From: Minisyncoccota bacterium
Lineage (GTDB): Bacteria > Patescibacteriota > Minisyncoccia > Phycocordibacterales > CAIJYI01
NCBI GenBank assembly: GCA_023229825.1
Contig: JALNYN010000012.1
Location: 1 to 43,590, forward strand
DNA: 43,590 nucleotides
Direction: 5' to 3'
Translations under genes and position numbers: made by a program
Part shown: piece by piece, positions 6,653-14,178 of the stretch
Numbering within the stretch: the stretch's first letter is position 1
Layout of the letters: every line of letters begins with the position of its first letter
The notes under the pieces: generated by a model
Database searches by the model: none
What the model was told of the DNA's origin: nothing
What the model saw: only the letters and a program-made list of their open reading frames with translations

Positions 6653-7705
6653 ATGACAACCAAAGAAAAAGTGGACGAGCATTTGAATATTTTACGCGCT
6701 CTTCAGCACGAAAGCGGTCTTTTCTATGCCGCGGCGCCGGGCGTTACCACGGGGTATGACAAAGCATGGCTTCGCGATAATTTCTATACTTCGCTCTGTT
6801 TTGAAGAATCCGGCGAGACCGAAACCATCAAAAAAGTGTGGCGCGCGATACTCGATCTTTTTTTGAAACACGAAGAAAAGATCAGCTGGGCGATAGAACA
6901 CAAGCCGCATGCCACTTGGCAATATATCCATGCACGCTATCACCCGGAAACGTTCGAGGAATTTTGGGAGGAATGGGGCAACAAACAAAACGATGCCGTC
7001 GGTGCCGTGCTTTTTAAACTGGCCGATCTGGAGGTACGCGGGATTAAAGTTTTGGAAACGGAAGACGACAAGCGCATCGTGCAGAAGCTCGTGAATTATT
7101 TGAATACCATCGAGTATTGGAACGATGCGGACAACGGCGTCTGGGAAGAATACGAGGAAGTTCATGCCTCATCGGTGGGCGCGGTTGTTGCGGCGCTCAA
7201 AAAAATAAAGGAACTCGGCTCGATCAACATTCCCGTAGGAATGGTGGAAAAAGGCGAGATGGCGCTCGAGAAATTACTGCCCCGCGAATCTTCGACAAAA
7301 TTCGCCGACCTCGCGCTTCTGTCGCTTTCGTACCCGTATCAGGTCATGGATCGCGATGTGGAAAATATTATTTTACAGAACATCGAATATCACCTTGTGA
7401 AAGAACGCGGCGTCATACGATACAAAACCGACAAATATTACAATAAAAACAAGATCGATGAATGGAGCGAAGAAGCGGAATGGACGATGGGATTTCCGTG
7501 GCTCGCCATCATCTACGCTCGGCGCGGCGACAAGGAAAAAGCGCGCGTATATCTCGAAAAAACAGAAAAAGTTTTGACCGCGGAAAACAAGCTTCCCGAA
7601 CTCTATTTTTCAAACAGTGAAAAGCCGAACGAAAATATCCCGCTGGCATGGGCGGAAAGTCTCTACATTATCGCTCTTCTTGAGATGGATAAGATCAGCG
7701 GGTGA
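6653..7705 (+). CDS. GH15-like (alpha/alpha)6 glycosidase-fold protein
   Basis: 350 aa. Resembles the six-hairpin family that includes GH15 glucoamylases and the alpha subunits of phosphorylase kinase. Motifs seen are GYDKAWLRDNFYTSL (residues about 33-47, the conserved W-x-RD), EWGNKQNDAVGAVLFKLADL (about 106-125), VGAVVAALKKI, EWSEEAEWTMGFPWLAI (about 270-286) and a final PLAWAESLYIIALLEM. GH15 enzymes hydrolyse alpha-glucans or trehalose using paired glutamates; EWSEEAEW and WAES could supply them. There is no signal peptide, so it acts in the cytoplasm. It is shorter than true glucoamylases because it lacks the N-terminal beta domain. Substrate unknown. Confidence 0.75.
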   Translation: MTTKEKVDEHLNILRALQHESGLFYAAAPGVTTGYDKAWLRDNFYTSLCFEESGETETIKKVWRAILDLFLKHEEKISWAIEHKPHATWQYIHARYHPETFEEFWEEWGNKQNDAVGAVLFKLADLEVRGIKVLETEDDKRIVQKLVNYLNTIEYWNDADNGVWEEYEEVHASSVGAVVAALKKIKELGSINIPVGMVEKGEMALEKLLPRESSTKFADLALLSLSYPYQVMDRDVENIILQNIEYHLVKERGVIRYKTDKYYNKNKIDEWSEEAEWTMGFPWLAIIYARRGDKEKARVYLEKTEKVLTAENKLPELYFSNSEKPNENIPLAWAESLYIIALLEMDKISG

Positions 7706-7790
7706 TATCTCTTTTAGCCGGAAGAAGGCTTGGTAATTATTCAGTCCAAAAAACCTCATATTTTTGCTCTCTTTTTTGATTTTGTCAAAA

Positions 7791-7819
7791 TTGATTTCCC
7801 GTTCATTCATTGATATGAT
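7791..7819 (+). promoter_or_regulatory. Promoter of the wHTH regulator, leaderless type
   Basis: TTGATT at 7791-7796 and TATGAT at 7814-7819, 17-bp spacer. The -10 ends 6 bases before the ATG at 7826, so transcription would start at or next to the start codon. Confidence 0.65.
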
Positions 7820-7825
7820 ACCTCT

Positions 7826-8446
7826 ATGGAAATACTTGGAAAATTGCTTGGAACGGAGGAGCGGGTCAAGATCATGAGGCTTTTTCTTTTGAACCCCGAA
7901 ATGTGTTTCGACGCCCACGATATCATGGAGCGCAGCAAGGTCAACAAAGGGGAGCTTCGCAGGGAGATCGGATTACTGCTCAAGATCGGTTTTGTCAAGC
8001 CGAAGAATTTTACCAAAGACATTGAGCGGAAGGCGGGAAGCTCAGTAAAAGTACTGAAGAAAAAAGTTTCCGGCTGGCAATTGGCGATCGAGTTTCCTTT
8101 GCTTCTTCCCGTTCGCAACCTCCTCATTTCTTCGGAGCCGGTAAAAAAAGAAGATATTATTGCGCGCTTTAAAAATACTGGAAAAGTAAAATTCCTCGTG
8201 CTCGCCGGAGTATTCATCGAAAAAGAGGACAGCCGCGTCGATATCCTCATCGTGGGAGACTATTTGAAAAGAAAATCGGTTGAAAACGTCCTTCGTTCGA
8301 TCGAAGCCGAAGTGGGAAAAGAACTTTCCTATGCCCTTTTTGAGACGCAGGACTTTTTGTACCGTCTGAGCGTGTACGACAAATTTGTCAGAGATATTTT
8401 GGATTATCCCCACGAGAAGATACTGGATAAGCTCAATATCGCATAG
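7826..8446 (+). CDS. wHTH regulator with nucleotidyltransferase-like C-terminal domain
   Basis: 206 aa. Residues 1-70 look like a winged helix-turn-helix (LGTEERVKIMRLFLLNPEMCF, then DIMERSKVNKGELRREIGLLLKIGFV). Residues about 115-190 resemble a minimal nucleotidyltransferase-like fold (KVKFLVLAGVF, RVDILIVGDY), with D..IVGD in place of the usual GS-DxD, so catalysis is doubtful. Proteins of this layout are common in Patescibacteria and are annotated as regulators. The site at 7791-7819 predicts a leaderless mRNA, which fits the lack of a ribosome site. It is monocistronic and precedes the tRNA block. Target genes unknown. Confidence 0.65.
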   Translation: MEILGKLLGTEERVKIMRLFLLNPEMCFDAHDIMERSKVNKGELRREIGLLLKIGFVKPKNFTKDIERKAGSSVKVLKKKVSGWQLAIEFPLLLPVRNLLISSEPVKKEDIIARFKNTGKVKFLVLAGVFIEKEDSRVDILIVGDYLKRKSVENVLRSIEAEVGKELSYALFETQDFLYRLSVYDKFVRDILDYPHEKILDKLNIA

Positions 8447-8469
8447 TTCCGGGATGTGCACAAACAGAC

Positions 8470-8497
8470 TTGATTTTTTTATTGAATGTGATATGAT
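8470..8497 (+). promoter_or_regulatory. Promoter of the intron-containing initiator tRNA
   Basis: TTGATT at 8470-8475 and TATGAT at 8492-8497, spacer 16 bp, giving a 5' leader of about 42 bases before the tRNA at 8546. Confidence 0.6.
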
Positions 8498-8579
8498 AGA
8501 AAGACATTTGAAAAAATGTTGAAAAGTTCGTTGTAAAAGCAATATCGCGGGGTGGAGCAGCCTGGTAGCTCGTCGGGCT

Positions 8580-9239
8580 CGATTTCGCAAGATTAACAAA
8601 AGTTATGGATACCAAGCAAAAAGGAGACATTGGTGAGCAAGCGGCAACTTTGCACGCGCTCAAAAAAGGGTGGGAAGTTTTGCATCCGATTGGCGACAGA
8701 TTACCTTACGATTTGGTTTTTGTCATAAAAAATCAATTTGTAAAAATCCAAGTCAAAACGGCATGGTACGATACGCGAAGAGAAAATTATGTCGTCGATA
8801 ATCGTCGGACAAAGACGAACCGCCGCATAATGCAACGCGCACCTTACAAAGAGGCGGATTTTGATTTCGCGCTTTGTTATCTCGCTGAGCAGGATCTTTT
8901 TTACGTTTTTCCTGTGGAAACATTTGTGAAATACGGAAGCGAGATTCATATGGTAGAAGCAGAAAAGCGTCAACGGAAACCACATTCCGTTCTGTACAAA
9001 GACGCATGGGAGTTAATCTTAGATTGGGCTGCGCGCAAAGAAATTCGCGCGTGACAACCTGTCAAATTCGGGGAAGCCGGTAGTGCGGTAATCCCGAGCT
9101 AAGCTCTGAAAATTTTCAGAGAAAGTGTAGAGACTTGATGGCAGGCATCTTAATGGGTAAGGCCAAAGATGAAGGGAAAGTCCAGACTACAAATCCGCAA
9201 AAAACTTTTTGCCGGAGTGATGAAAATCATAGTAGCAAG
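8580..9239 (+). other. Group I intron (IC3-like) in tRNA-fMet, with endonuclease gene
   Basis: 660 nt. Core elements follow the open reading frame: CAAATTCGGGGAAGCC near 9063-9078, GGTAATCCCGAGCTAAGC near 9088-9105, GTAGAGACTTGATGGCAGG near 9127-9145 and GGGAAAGTCCAGACTAC near 9174-9190. They match the order seen in cyanobacterial tRNA-Leu introns. P3 is CCTGTC (9058-9063) with GGCAGG (9140-9145); P7 includes GACTT with AAGTC. P1 can form between exon GGCU (8576-8579) and GGCU (9027-9030), giving the required U.G at the splice site. The last intron base is G (9239). A 9-bp helix (AAGATTAAC 8589-8597 with GTTAATCTT 9012-9020) closes the loop carrying the gene. A GCGCG/CGCGC hairpin at 9031-9051 is the likely P2. 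Confidence 0.9.
8605..9054 (+). CDS. Intron-encoded PD-(D/E)XK homing endonuclease
   Basis: 149 aa. The fold is read from an early helix glutamate (GDIGEQAA, E11), then GDRLPYDLVF (D36) and VKIQVKTAW (Q49, K51). These are the E...D...(E/Q)xK residues of a PD-(D/E)XK nuclease, the class of I-Ssp6803I, which sits in the tRNA-fMet intron of Synechocystis. It would cut intronless tRNA-fMet alleles so that the intron is copied into them. The gene lies in the loop of P1; its last ~10 codons overlap the 3' strand of P1 and the P2 hairpin, so coding and RNA structure share bases. The frame is intact, suggesting current or recent mobility. The ATG is used; no strong ribosome site is seen. Confidence 0.85.
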   Translation: MDTKQKGDIGEQAATLHALKKGWEVLHPIGDRLPYDLVFVIKNQFVKIQVKTAWYDTRRENYVVDNRRTKTNRRIMQRAPYKEADFDFALCYLAEQDLFYVFPVETFVKYGSEIHMVEAEKRQRKPHSVLYKDAWELILDWAARKEIRA

Positions 9240-9275
9240 CATAACCCGAAGGTCGTCCGTTCAAATCGGACCCCC

Positions 9276-9326
9276 GCAACACGTACAAAAAAAAGCGCAT
9301 TCGGCGCTTTTTTGTGTACGTGTTGC
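9276..9326. terminator. Bidirectional terminator after tRNA-fMet, overlapping its acceptor end
   Basis: AAAAAAGCGC pairs with GCGCTTTTTT around a 5-base loop, with a T-run on both strands. The stem continues outward (ACGTAC/GTACGT, then into the tRNA CCCCGCA with TGCGGGG), reaching about 27 bp with one mismatch over 9272-9330. Confidence 0.8.
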
Positions 9327-9367
9327 GGGGAAAAAGAAAAAACCAGCACAACGTGCCGGCTCCGTAA

Positions 9368-9583
9368 CTATTTTTTCATTATCCATCGAGTGACAAAGAA
9401 ACTGATGGCGCCCAGAATGGGGAGGAGAATATATGGGTATAACACAAAGAAGGTAACCGTAAAACTGGGACCTCCCGATGTATCAAACAACAGCTCTTCA
9501 GCAAAAATCCCGAAAAGTAACAATGCGAAGTAGAGGAATACTGAGGAAGCAAAAAAGACATAGGTATACTTAAAATAATTCAT
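9368..9583 (-). CDS. Small two-TM membrane protein, unknown
   Basis: 71 aa, not recognised. Two hydrophobic helices (residues about 7-29, VFFASSVFLYFALLLFGIFA, and about 43-65, TFFVLYPYILLPILGAISFF) are joined by a short acidic and glycine loop (EELLFDTSGGPS); the C-terminus is WIMKK, positive inside. The start is well supported by AAGGAG at about 7 bases (CCAAGGAGTTCAGAATG). It is transcribed towards the tRNA-fMet terminator, which also serves it. The size and layout fit a membrane regulator or an accessory subunit, but nothing identifies a partner. Confidence 0.65.
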   Translation of the reverse strand: MNYFKYTYVFFASSVFLYFALLLFGIFAEELLFDTSGGPSFTVTFFVLYPYILLPILGAISFFVTRWIMKK

Positions 9584-9655
9584 TCTGAACTCCTTGGTTT
9601 GAAGTGTCCAAAGATATGGTAGTCAATTTCTTACTGATAGTCAATTTTTCAAGTC

Positions 9656-9684
9656 TTGATTTTCTCCTAAAAAAATGCTATTTT
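9656..9684 (+). promoter_or_regulatory. Promoter of the downstream tRNA pair
   Basis: TTGATT at 9656-9661, extended -10 TGC TATTTT at 9676-9684, 17-bp spacing, 18 bases before the tRNA at 9703. Confidence 0.55.
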
Positions 9685-9702
9685 GGAAAAGTCAGCGGCA
9701 AT

Positions 9703-9779
9703 GTCGGGGTAGCTCAACTGGTTAGAGCACAGCACTCATAAAGCTGAGGTTGAGAGTTCGACCCTCTCCCCCGACACCA
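9703..9779 (+). tRNA. tRNA with CAU anticodon (elongator Met, or Ile2)
   Basis: GTCGGGG acceptor strand with CCCCGAC, D-arm GCTC/GAGC, anticodon loop CTCATAA, T-arm GAGAG TTCGACC CTCTC, encoded CCA (9777-9779). A CAU anticodon is shared by elongator Met and the lysidine-modified Ile2. C1 pairs normally, unlike the initiator at 8546. There is an A.A mismatch at the loop-closing pair. Confidence 0.9.
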
Positions 9780-9844
9780 AGGAATAGATTGAAAAAAAAT
9801 ACGTTTTCTGCTATCCTTTGATTACTGTAGTACTGCAAGCAATT

Positions 9845-9918
9845 GCAGCGGTAGCTCAACTGGTTAGAGCACCCGCCTGTCACGCGGGAGGTTGCGAGTT
9901 CAAGTCTCGTCCGCTGCG
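9845..9918 (+). tRNA. tRNA-Asp (GUC)
   Basis: GCAGCGG acceptor strand with CCGCTGC, D-arm GCTC/GAGC, anticodon stem CCCGC/GCGGG with loop CTGTCAC (anticodon GTC), T-arm GCGAG/CTCGT, discriminator G73 as expected for Asp. CCA is not encoded, unlike the neighbour. Confidence 0.93.
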
Positions 9919-9923
9919 CAACA

Positions 9924-9956
9924 AAAAATATCGGCTTTTAGGCCGATATTTTTTTA
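9924..9956 (+). terminator. Terminator of the tRNA pair
   Basis: AAATATCGGC pairs with GCCGATATTT (loop TTTTAG), followed by TTTTT. It lies 8 bases after tRNA-Asp. Confidence 0.85.
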
Positions 9957-10021
9957 TTGTTGATAATTTATATTTTTAGTGTAAAGTGCATTTTGGAGGC
10001 CTAAAAAAAGGAGATGTGGAA

Positions 10022-10288
10022 ATGAGGAAAATGATCGAACAATTTTTGAAGGGGTATAGGCTCGCGTATGACAATATTCTGTTCTTTTCTAGCCTCTCAT
10101 CGGAAAAAAGAACGTATGAAATATATTTGGAGCGAATGGAGTGGCAAAGATCGCGATTGTCAGGACTTGATGGATTTTCTCGATTTGGCGGCTGGATTTG
10201 CGTTGTTTTGCATTTTTCTCAAGCGGTTCGTATGCATTTGGCCACGAATCAAATGCTGAAAGATAAACAAGAGAGAAAACTCTCGTAA
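10022..10288 (+). CDS. Small protein with one possible membrane helix, unknown
   Basis: 88 aa from the ATG at 10022, chosen because AAAGGAGATG sits about 8 bases upstream; a GTG at 9986 would overlap that ribosome site. Not recognised. The N-terminal half is charged and helical (MRKMIEQFLKGYRLAYDNIL). Near residues 56-75 is a moderately hydrophobic segment (FGGWICVVLHFSQAVRMHL) which may be a membrane or amphipathic helix. The tail is basic. It is flanked by the tRNA-Asp terminator and its own terminator at 10295-10328, so it stands alone. A second reading frame overlaps it but has no ribosome site. Confidence 0.55.
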   Translation: MRKMIEQFLKGYRLAYDNILFFSSLSSEKRTYEIYLERMEWQRSRLSGLDGFSRFGGWICVVLHFSQAVRMHLATNQMLKDKQERKLS

Positions 10289-10294
10289 AAATTA

Positions 10295-10328
10295 AAAATA
10301 GCCGATGTCGTCGGCTATTTTATTTTTC
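10295..10328 (+). terminator. Terminator of the 10022 gene
   Basis: AAAATAGCCGA pairs with TCGGCTATTTT around TGTCG, followed by ATTTTTC. Confidence 0.8.
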
Positions 10329-10342
10329 TATTTCTCTTTGTT

Positions 10343-10372
10343 AAAAAAACCGCAAGCAACTTATGCCTGCGG
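10343..10372 (-). terminator. Terminator of the amino-acid permease gene
   Basis: On the minus strand CCGCAGGCA pairs with TGCTTGCGG (one G.U), followed by TTTTTTT. Confidence 0.75.
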
Positions 10373-10383
10373 AATGAAATGGA

Positions 10384-11943
10384 TCATCTTTTCCATGGTT
10401 GAGTTTTCTTCACTTTTTTGCGACCGTGAATGGTGCGGCGTTTGTTTTGCGCTTTCTTTTTGATTCGCTTTTTGTGTCCTTGAACCGTTCTTTGTTTGAG
10501 AGTTCCTTTTTTCTTTTTACTTTTTACTTTTTTCTCGACAATTAATTTACTGTGCGAGATCGAATAGCAAAAATATATGATCAATCCGAACGCTTGCCAC
10601 AGAAAGAATCTGCTCCATGTCGTATCGGAGAGAAAATATCCCAGGCAGGCAACAGACAACGCACCTAATATCGGGATCGTCCATCCGAGGGGTATTCTGA
10701 ATGGCCGATTCATCTCGGGCCGCTTTACTCGCAGTACGATCACCCCAATGCAGACCACGAAGAAGGCGAGGAGCGTTCCGATATTGACCAGCTCCGCGAG
10801 TTCATCGAGAGGGAAGAATCCTGCGATGAGAGCAATGATACTTCCGGATATTACGATCGTGGTGACGGGGGTTTGCGTTCTTTCGTTCACGTTCGACAAA
10901 AAGAGAGGAAGCAGCCCATCGCGTCCCATCGCGAAAATTATCCGCGTGAGCCCGAAAAACAGGACCAGCATGACGGTCGTGATACCCGCGATGGCGCCGG
11001 TTGCGACGAGTGCGGATGCCCACGAAACACCGATCTCGGAGAGCGCGTATGAGATCGGCGAATCGACATTGAGGATATGATAAGGCACGATGCCTGTTAA
11101 AAGTCCAGCGACGATTATATAGAGGACCGTCGTGAGAAGAAGGGAGCTGAGAATACCGATCGGCAGATCTTTCTGCGGATCTTTGGCTTCTTCTGCTGCG
11201 GTTGAGACGGCGTCAAAACCGATATACGCAAAGAATACGAGTGCCGAGCCCCCGAGGATCCCGATAGGTTTTCCTAATTCGTTTAACCCATACCAGCCGA
11301 AGGGAATGAACGGCGTCCAATATTCTTTGTGAATATGCTGCGACGCGACGGCGATGAAAACAGCGATGGTGAAAAGTTTAATGAACACCATGGCGTTATT
11401 CAATCGGATCCCGTGTTTTACTCCCGCGATAAGCAGGCACATGAGCGTGATGACGATGCCGAATGCCGGAAGATTGATCATTCCTCCCGCGTGCGGTCCG
11501 AAGGCGTAAGCTTTTGGGATGGTAATGCCGACCACCCCGAGAATGTTCTGAAAATATCCGGACCAGCCGTTTGCGACGGCTGCGACCGCCACCCCGTATT
11601 CGAGAATGAGCGCCCAGCCGATGATCCACGCGACGATCTCGCCGAAAGCGGTGTAGCAATACCCGTAAGCGCTTCCGCATCCGCCGATGCTTCCCGCGAG
11701 TTCCGCGTATGACAACGCGGCGAATGCGCAGACCAAGCCGGCAATGGCGAATGATATGACGATGGCGGGACCGGTTTGCGTTGCGGCAACAATTCCGGTC
11801 AAAACAAAAATTCCCGTGCCGATGATACAGCCGATGCCGAGCAGGGTCAGATCAAAAGCCGTCAAACAGCGTTTCAACTTGCTCCCTGCGACATCGACTG
11901 AGGTCATCGGTTTGGTGCGAAATAAAGTCAGAAGTTTTTCCAT
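10384..11943 (-). CDS. APC-family cationic amino-acid permease
   Basis: 519 aa. An amino acid/polyamine/organocation transporter, most like the cationic amino-acid transporter (CAT/YfnA) group. TM1 carries the unwound substrate loop GIGCIIGTGIFVLTG (residues about 35-50), followed by GPAIVISFAIAGLVCAFAALSYAELA. About 12 helices follow, with GFDAVSTAAEEAKDPQKDLP in the loop after TM6, as in this group. The last ~50 residues are a strongly basic Lys/Arg/His tail, unusual for the family and probably cytoplasmic. Amino-acid uptake fits an organism with few biosynthetic genes, and the divergent M3 peptidase may supply or use the same pool. GAGG lies before the ATG. Its promoter shares DNA with the peptidase promoter. 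Confidence 0.9.
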   Translation of the reverse strand: MEKLLTLFRTKPMTSVDVAGSKLKRCLTAFDLTLLGIGCIIGTGIFVLTGIVAATQTGPAIVISFAIAGLVCAFAALSYAELAGSIGGCGSAYGYCYTAFGEIVAWIIGWALILEYGVAVAAVANGWSGYFQNILGVVGITIPKAYAFGPHAGGMINLPAFGIVITLMCLLIAGVKHGIRLNNAMVFIKLFTIAVFIAVASQHIHKEYWTPFIPFGWYGLNELGKPIGILGGSALVFFAYIGFDAVSTAAEEAKDPQKDLPIGILSSLLLTTVLYIIVAGLLTGIVPYHILNVDSPISYALSEIGVSWASALVATGAIAGITTVMLVLFFGLTRIIFAMGRDGLLPLFLSNVNERTQTPVTTIVISGSIIALIAGFFPLDELAELVNIGTLLAFFVVCIGVIVLRVKRPEMNRPFRIPLGWTIPILGALSVACLGYFLSDTTWSRFFLWQAFGLIIYFCYSISHSKLIVEKKVKSKKKKGTLKQRTVQGHKKRIKKKAQNKRRTIHGRKKVKKTQPWKR

Positions 11944-11986
11944 GAGTACCTCAACAAGTAAAGGTCAAAAAACATGCCTAATGGAA

Positions 11987-12014
11987 ATACTACACGCTAT
12001 CGTTTAAATGTCAA
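11987..12014 (-). promoter_or_regulatory. Promoter of the permease gene
   Basis: On the minus strand TTGACA (12014-12009) and TAGTAT (11992-11987), 16-bp spacer. Its -35 is one base from the -35 of the opposite promoter. Confidence 0.6.
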
Positions 12015-12015
12015 A

Positions 12016-12043
12016 TTGACAAAACAATGAATAATGCTATTCT
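12016..12043 (+). promoter_or_regulatory. Promoter of the oligopeptidase gene
   Basis: TTGACA at 12016-12021 and extended -10 TGC TATTCT ending 12043, 16-bp spacer. With the divergent promoter it forms the palindrome TGTCAAATTGACA. Confidence 0.7.
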
Positions 12044-12090
12044 TGTACCTAATTATGAAAAGTTTTTTGACACAAACAAGAGGAGGAGAA

Positions 12091-14139
12091 ATGATGAAAA
12101 TGAAACAAAACGCACCGATTATTTATGACTGGACACACGTGACCGTTGAAGCTGTGGAAGCGGCACTTGATGAATTGATGGCGGAATATCTCGCTGTAGT
12201 AGCGCAGCTGATCGAAAAAAGAGTACATTGCACAAAGCAAGACTTTGCTGTACTTGCTGAATTATCCGATCGGATGCACAAAGTGTGGTCGCCGGTATCC
12301 CACTTGAAAGGCGTTGATGAAACTCGCGTTAATAAAGAAGTATTTGCGCGATGTGAAGAAAAATTATCCGCGTTCGGAACTGAAATAATGCAAAACGAAC
12401 GCTGGTATCAGGTATGTAAAAGATTTTCCGAAAGCAATAAATTCAAAGCTATTTCACCTGAAGAACGAATGGCGATCGAACTTCAACTGCGAGATTTTCG
12501 CTTGAACGGTGTTCATCTTCCAGAGAAAGAAAAAGCGAGATGCAAAGAGATCGATGCGCGTTTAACGGCACTCGGCACAAAGTTTTTAGACAACATCGCT
12601 GCGAGTTCCACTCCCGAAAATTGGAGCCTGCTGATCATGGACCCGAAAGAATTGGACGGCTTACCGGAGGGGATGAAAAATGCCGCACACGAAAAAGCAA
12701 AGGAGAAAGGTAAAGACGGATTTTTATTTTTCTTGGGCGGCGCAACATATATGTCCGTCATGAAAAATGCAAAAAATCGCGAGCTTCGGGAGAAATACTA
12801 TAAAGCATGGAATACTCGCGCCGCCGATACCGGAGATCATCCGGAGTTTGACAATGCCAAGATCATGGAAGAAATGCTTGCTTTGTCTCACGAAAAATCG
12901 CAATTGCTTGGTTTTAAAAATCACGCGCAAGCGCAGCTTGCCACCAGAATGGCGGAAAGCGAAGATGAGGTGATGGGATTTTTGAATGGAATTCTTGCGA
13001 AAGCAAAAGCTCCATTAGCGGATGAAATGGCTGAACTGGCTCGGTATGCTCGTGAAAAAGACGGAATTGAAAAACCGGAACATTGGGACATTTCCTATTA
13101 TATGGAACGAGTGAAAGAAGAAAAATATTCCGTTTCGCAAGAAGAGGTGAGAAAATATTTTCCGCTTCCTCGAGTGCTTGAAGGGATGTTTGCCATTGTG
13201 AATCGTCTGTATGGAATTTCTTTTAAAGAACGTGCAGATATTCTTCTCTGGCATGCTGATGCGAAATACTATGACGTGTACGATGTGAAAGGTAAAGTTA
13301 TTGCCGGTATCTATATGGATTTCTACGAACGGACGGAGGGAAAACGTTCCGGTGCGTGGATGGATGAAGCGGTTGCGCGCAGAGCGCTTCCTGACGGAAG
13401 CATTCAGGTTCCGGTCGGGTACTTGACCTGTAACTTTGGAAATCCCGAAGGCGACAGCCCGTCGCTTCTGACTATGTATGAAGTGGAAACGCTCTTGCAC
13501 GAATTCGGCCATGACATGCAGCTTTTGATGACAAAAGGGACTGTGGCTTCGGTTTCAGGCATTCAGGGTGTTCCTTGGGACGGCGTTGAGCTAGCCAGCC
13601 AATTTATGGAAAATTTTGCGTGGACCCGCGAAGGCGTTGATCTGCTTTCAGGACATCACATCACCGGCGAAAAACTCCCCGACAAATTATTTGCAAAAAT
13701 GCTTCGCGCGCGGAATTTCGGCACCGGATATCATGTGGCTCGTCAGATCTCATTCGCTCTTTCGGACTTCCGTTTGTATTCGGAATATGTTCCCGGGGCG
13801 ACCGATGTAAAGGAACTATTCGAACAGGTGCATAAGGATATTTTTCCGATGCTTTCTCTCCCTGAATATGCACGTATGGCTTCCAGTTTCGGACACATTT
13901 TCGGCGGCGGATATTCTGCCGGTTACTACAGCTATATGTGGGCTGATGTGTTGGCTGCGGATGCGTTTTCCGCTTTTGTTACGGAATACGGTACCATCGA
14001 GTGGAAGATGGGTAAGAAATTCCTCAAAGAACTTCTTTCTCGCGGCGGTTCGCGGCCGTTCATGGACAGCTATGTCGCTTTCCGCGGACGCAAACCGAAT
14101 GAAGATGCGCTCATGCGTAAATTCGGATTTATAAAATAA
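12091..14139 (+). CDS. M3-family zinc oligopeptidase
   Basis: 682 aa from the ATG at 12091, which has AGGAGGAG about 5 bases upstream; a longer start at 12034 would lie inside the promoter region. A thimet-type metallopeptidase that cuts short peptides in the cytoplasm. The zinc site HEFGH is at residues 470-474 (ETLLHEFGHDMQLLM), with the third ligand probably E in GVELASQFMENFAW. Also typical are AGIYMDFYERTEGKRSGAWMD and the late GGGYSAGYYSYMWADVLAADAF. The length is near the family norm for the Dcp/OpdA branch. There is no signal peptide. It ends at the terminator at 14150-14178. Confidence 0.93.
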   Translation: MMKMKQNAPIIYDWTHVTVEAVEAALDELMAEYLAVVAQLIEKRVHCTKQDFAVLAELSDRMHKVWSPVSHLKGVDETRVNKEVFARCEEKLSAFGTEIMQNERWYQVCKRFSESNKFKAISPEERMAIELQLRDFRLNGVHLPEKEKARCKEIDARLTALGTKFLDNIAASSTPENWSLLIMDPKELDGLPEGMKNAAHEKAKEKGKDGFLFFLGGATYMSVMKNAKNRELREKYYKAWNTRAADTGDHPEFDNAKIMEEMLALSHEKSQLLGFKNHAQAQLATRMAESEDEVMGFLNGILAKAKAPLADEMAELARYAREKDGIEKPEHWDISYYMERVKEEKYSVSQEEVRKYFPLPRVLEGMFAIVNRLYGISFKERADILLWHADAKYYDVYDVKGKVIAGIYMDFYERTEGKRSGAWMDEAVARRALPDGSIQVPVGYLTCNFGNPEGDSPSLLTMYEVETLLHEFGHDMQLLMTKGTVASVSGIQGVPWDGVELASQFMENFAWTREGVDLLSGHHITGEKLPDKLFAKMLRARNFGTGYHVARQISFALSDFRLYSEYVPGATDVKELFEQVHKDIFPMLSLPEYARMASSFGHIFGGGYSAGYYSYMWADVLAADAFSAFVTEYGTIEWKMGKKFLKELLSRGGSRPFMDSYVAFRGRKPNEDALMRKFGFIK

Positions 14140-14149
14140 AAAAGTTAGC

Positions 14150-14178
14150 AAGGGCGGAAATTATTTCCGCCCTTTTTT
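14150..14178 (+). terminator. Terminator of the oligopeptidase gene
   Basis: AAGGGCGGAAA pairs with TTTCCGCCCTT around TTA, followed by TTTT. Confidence 0.9.

Larger units (their letters stand above)
8546..9279 (+). tRNA. Initiator tRNA-Met (CAU) interrupted by a group I intron
   Basis: The 5' exon is 8546-8579 (CGCGGGG acceptor strand, GAGC D-arm, ending GGGCT). The 3' exon is 9240-9279 (CATAACCCG, T-arm GTCCG TTCAAAT CGGAC, acceptor CCCCGCA, A73). Joined, they give a tRNA almost identical to E. coli initiator tRNA. It keeps the unpaired C1-A72 position and three G-C pairs at the base of the anticodon stem, both initiator hallmarks. CCA is not encoded. The intron falls in the anticodon loop, after U33. 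Confidence 0.92.

Noticed and set aside
9721..9779. Calling the second CAU tRNA strictly elongator Met
   Set aside because: CAU is also used by lysidine-modified Ile2, and identity elements cannot be settled by eye.
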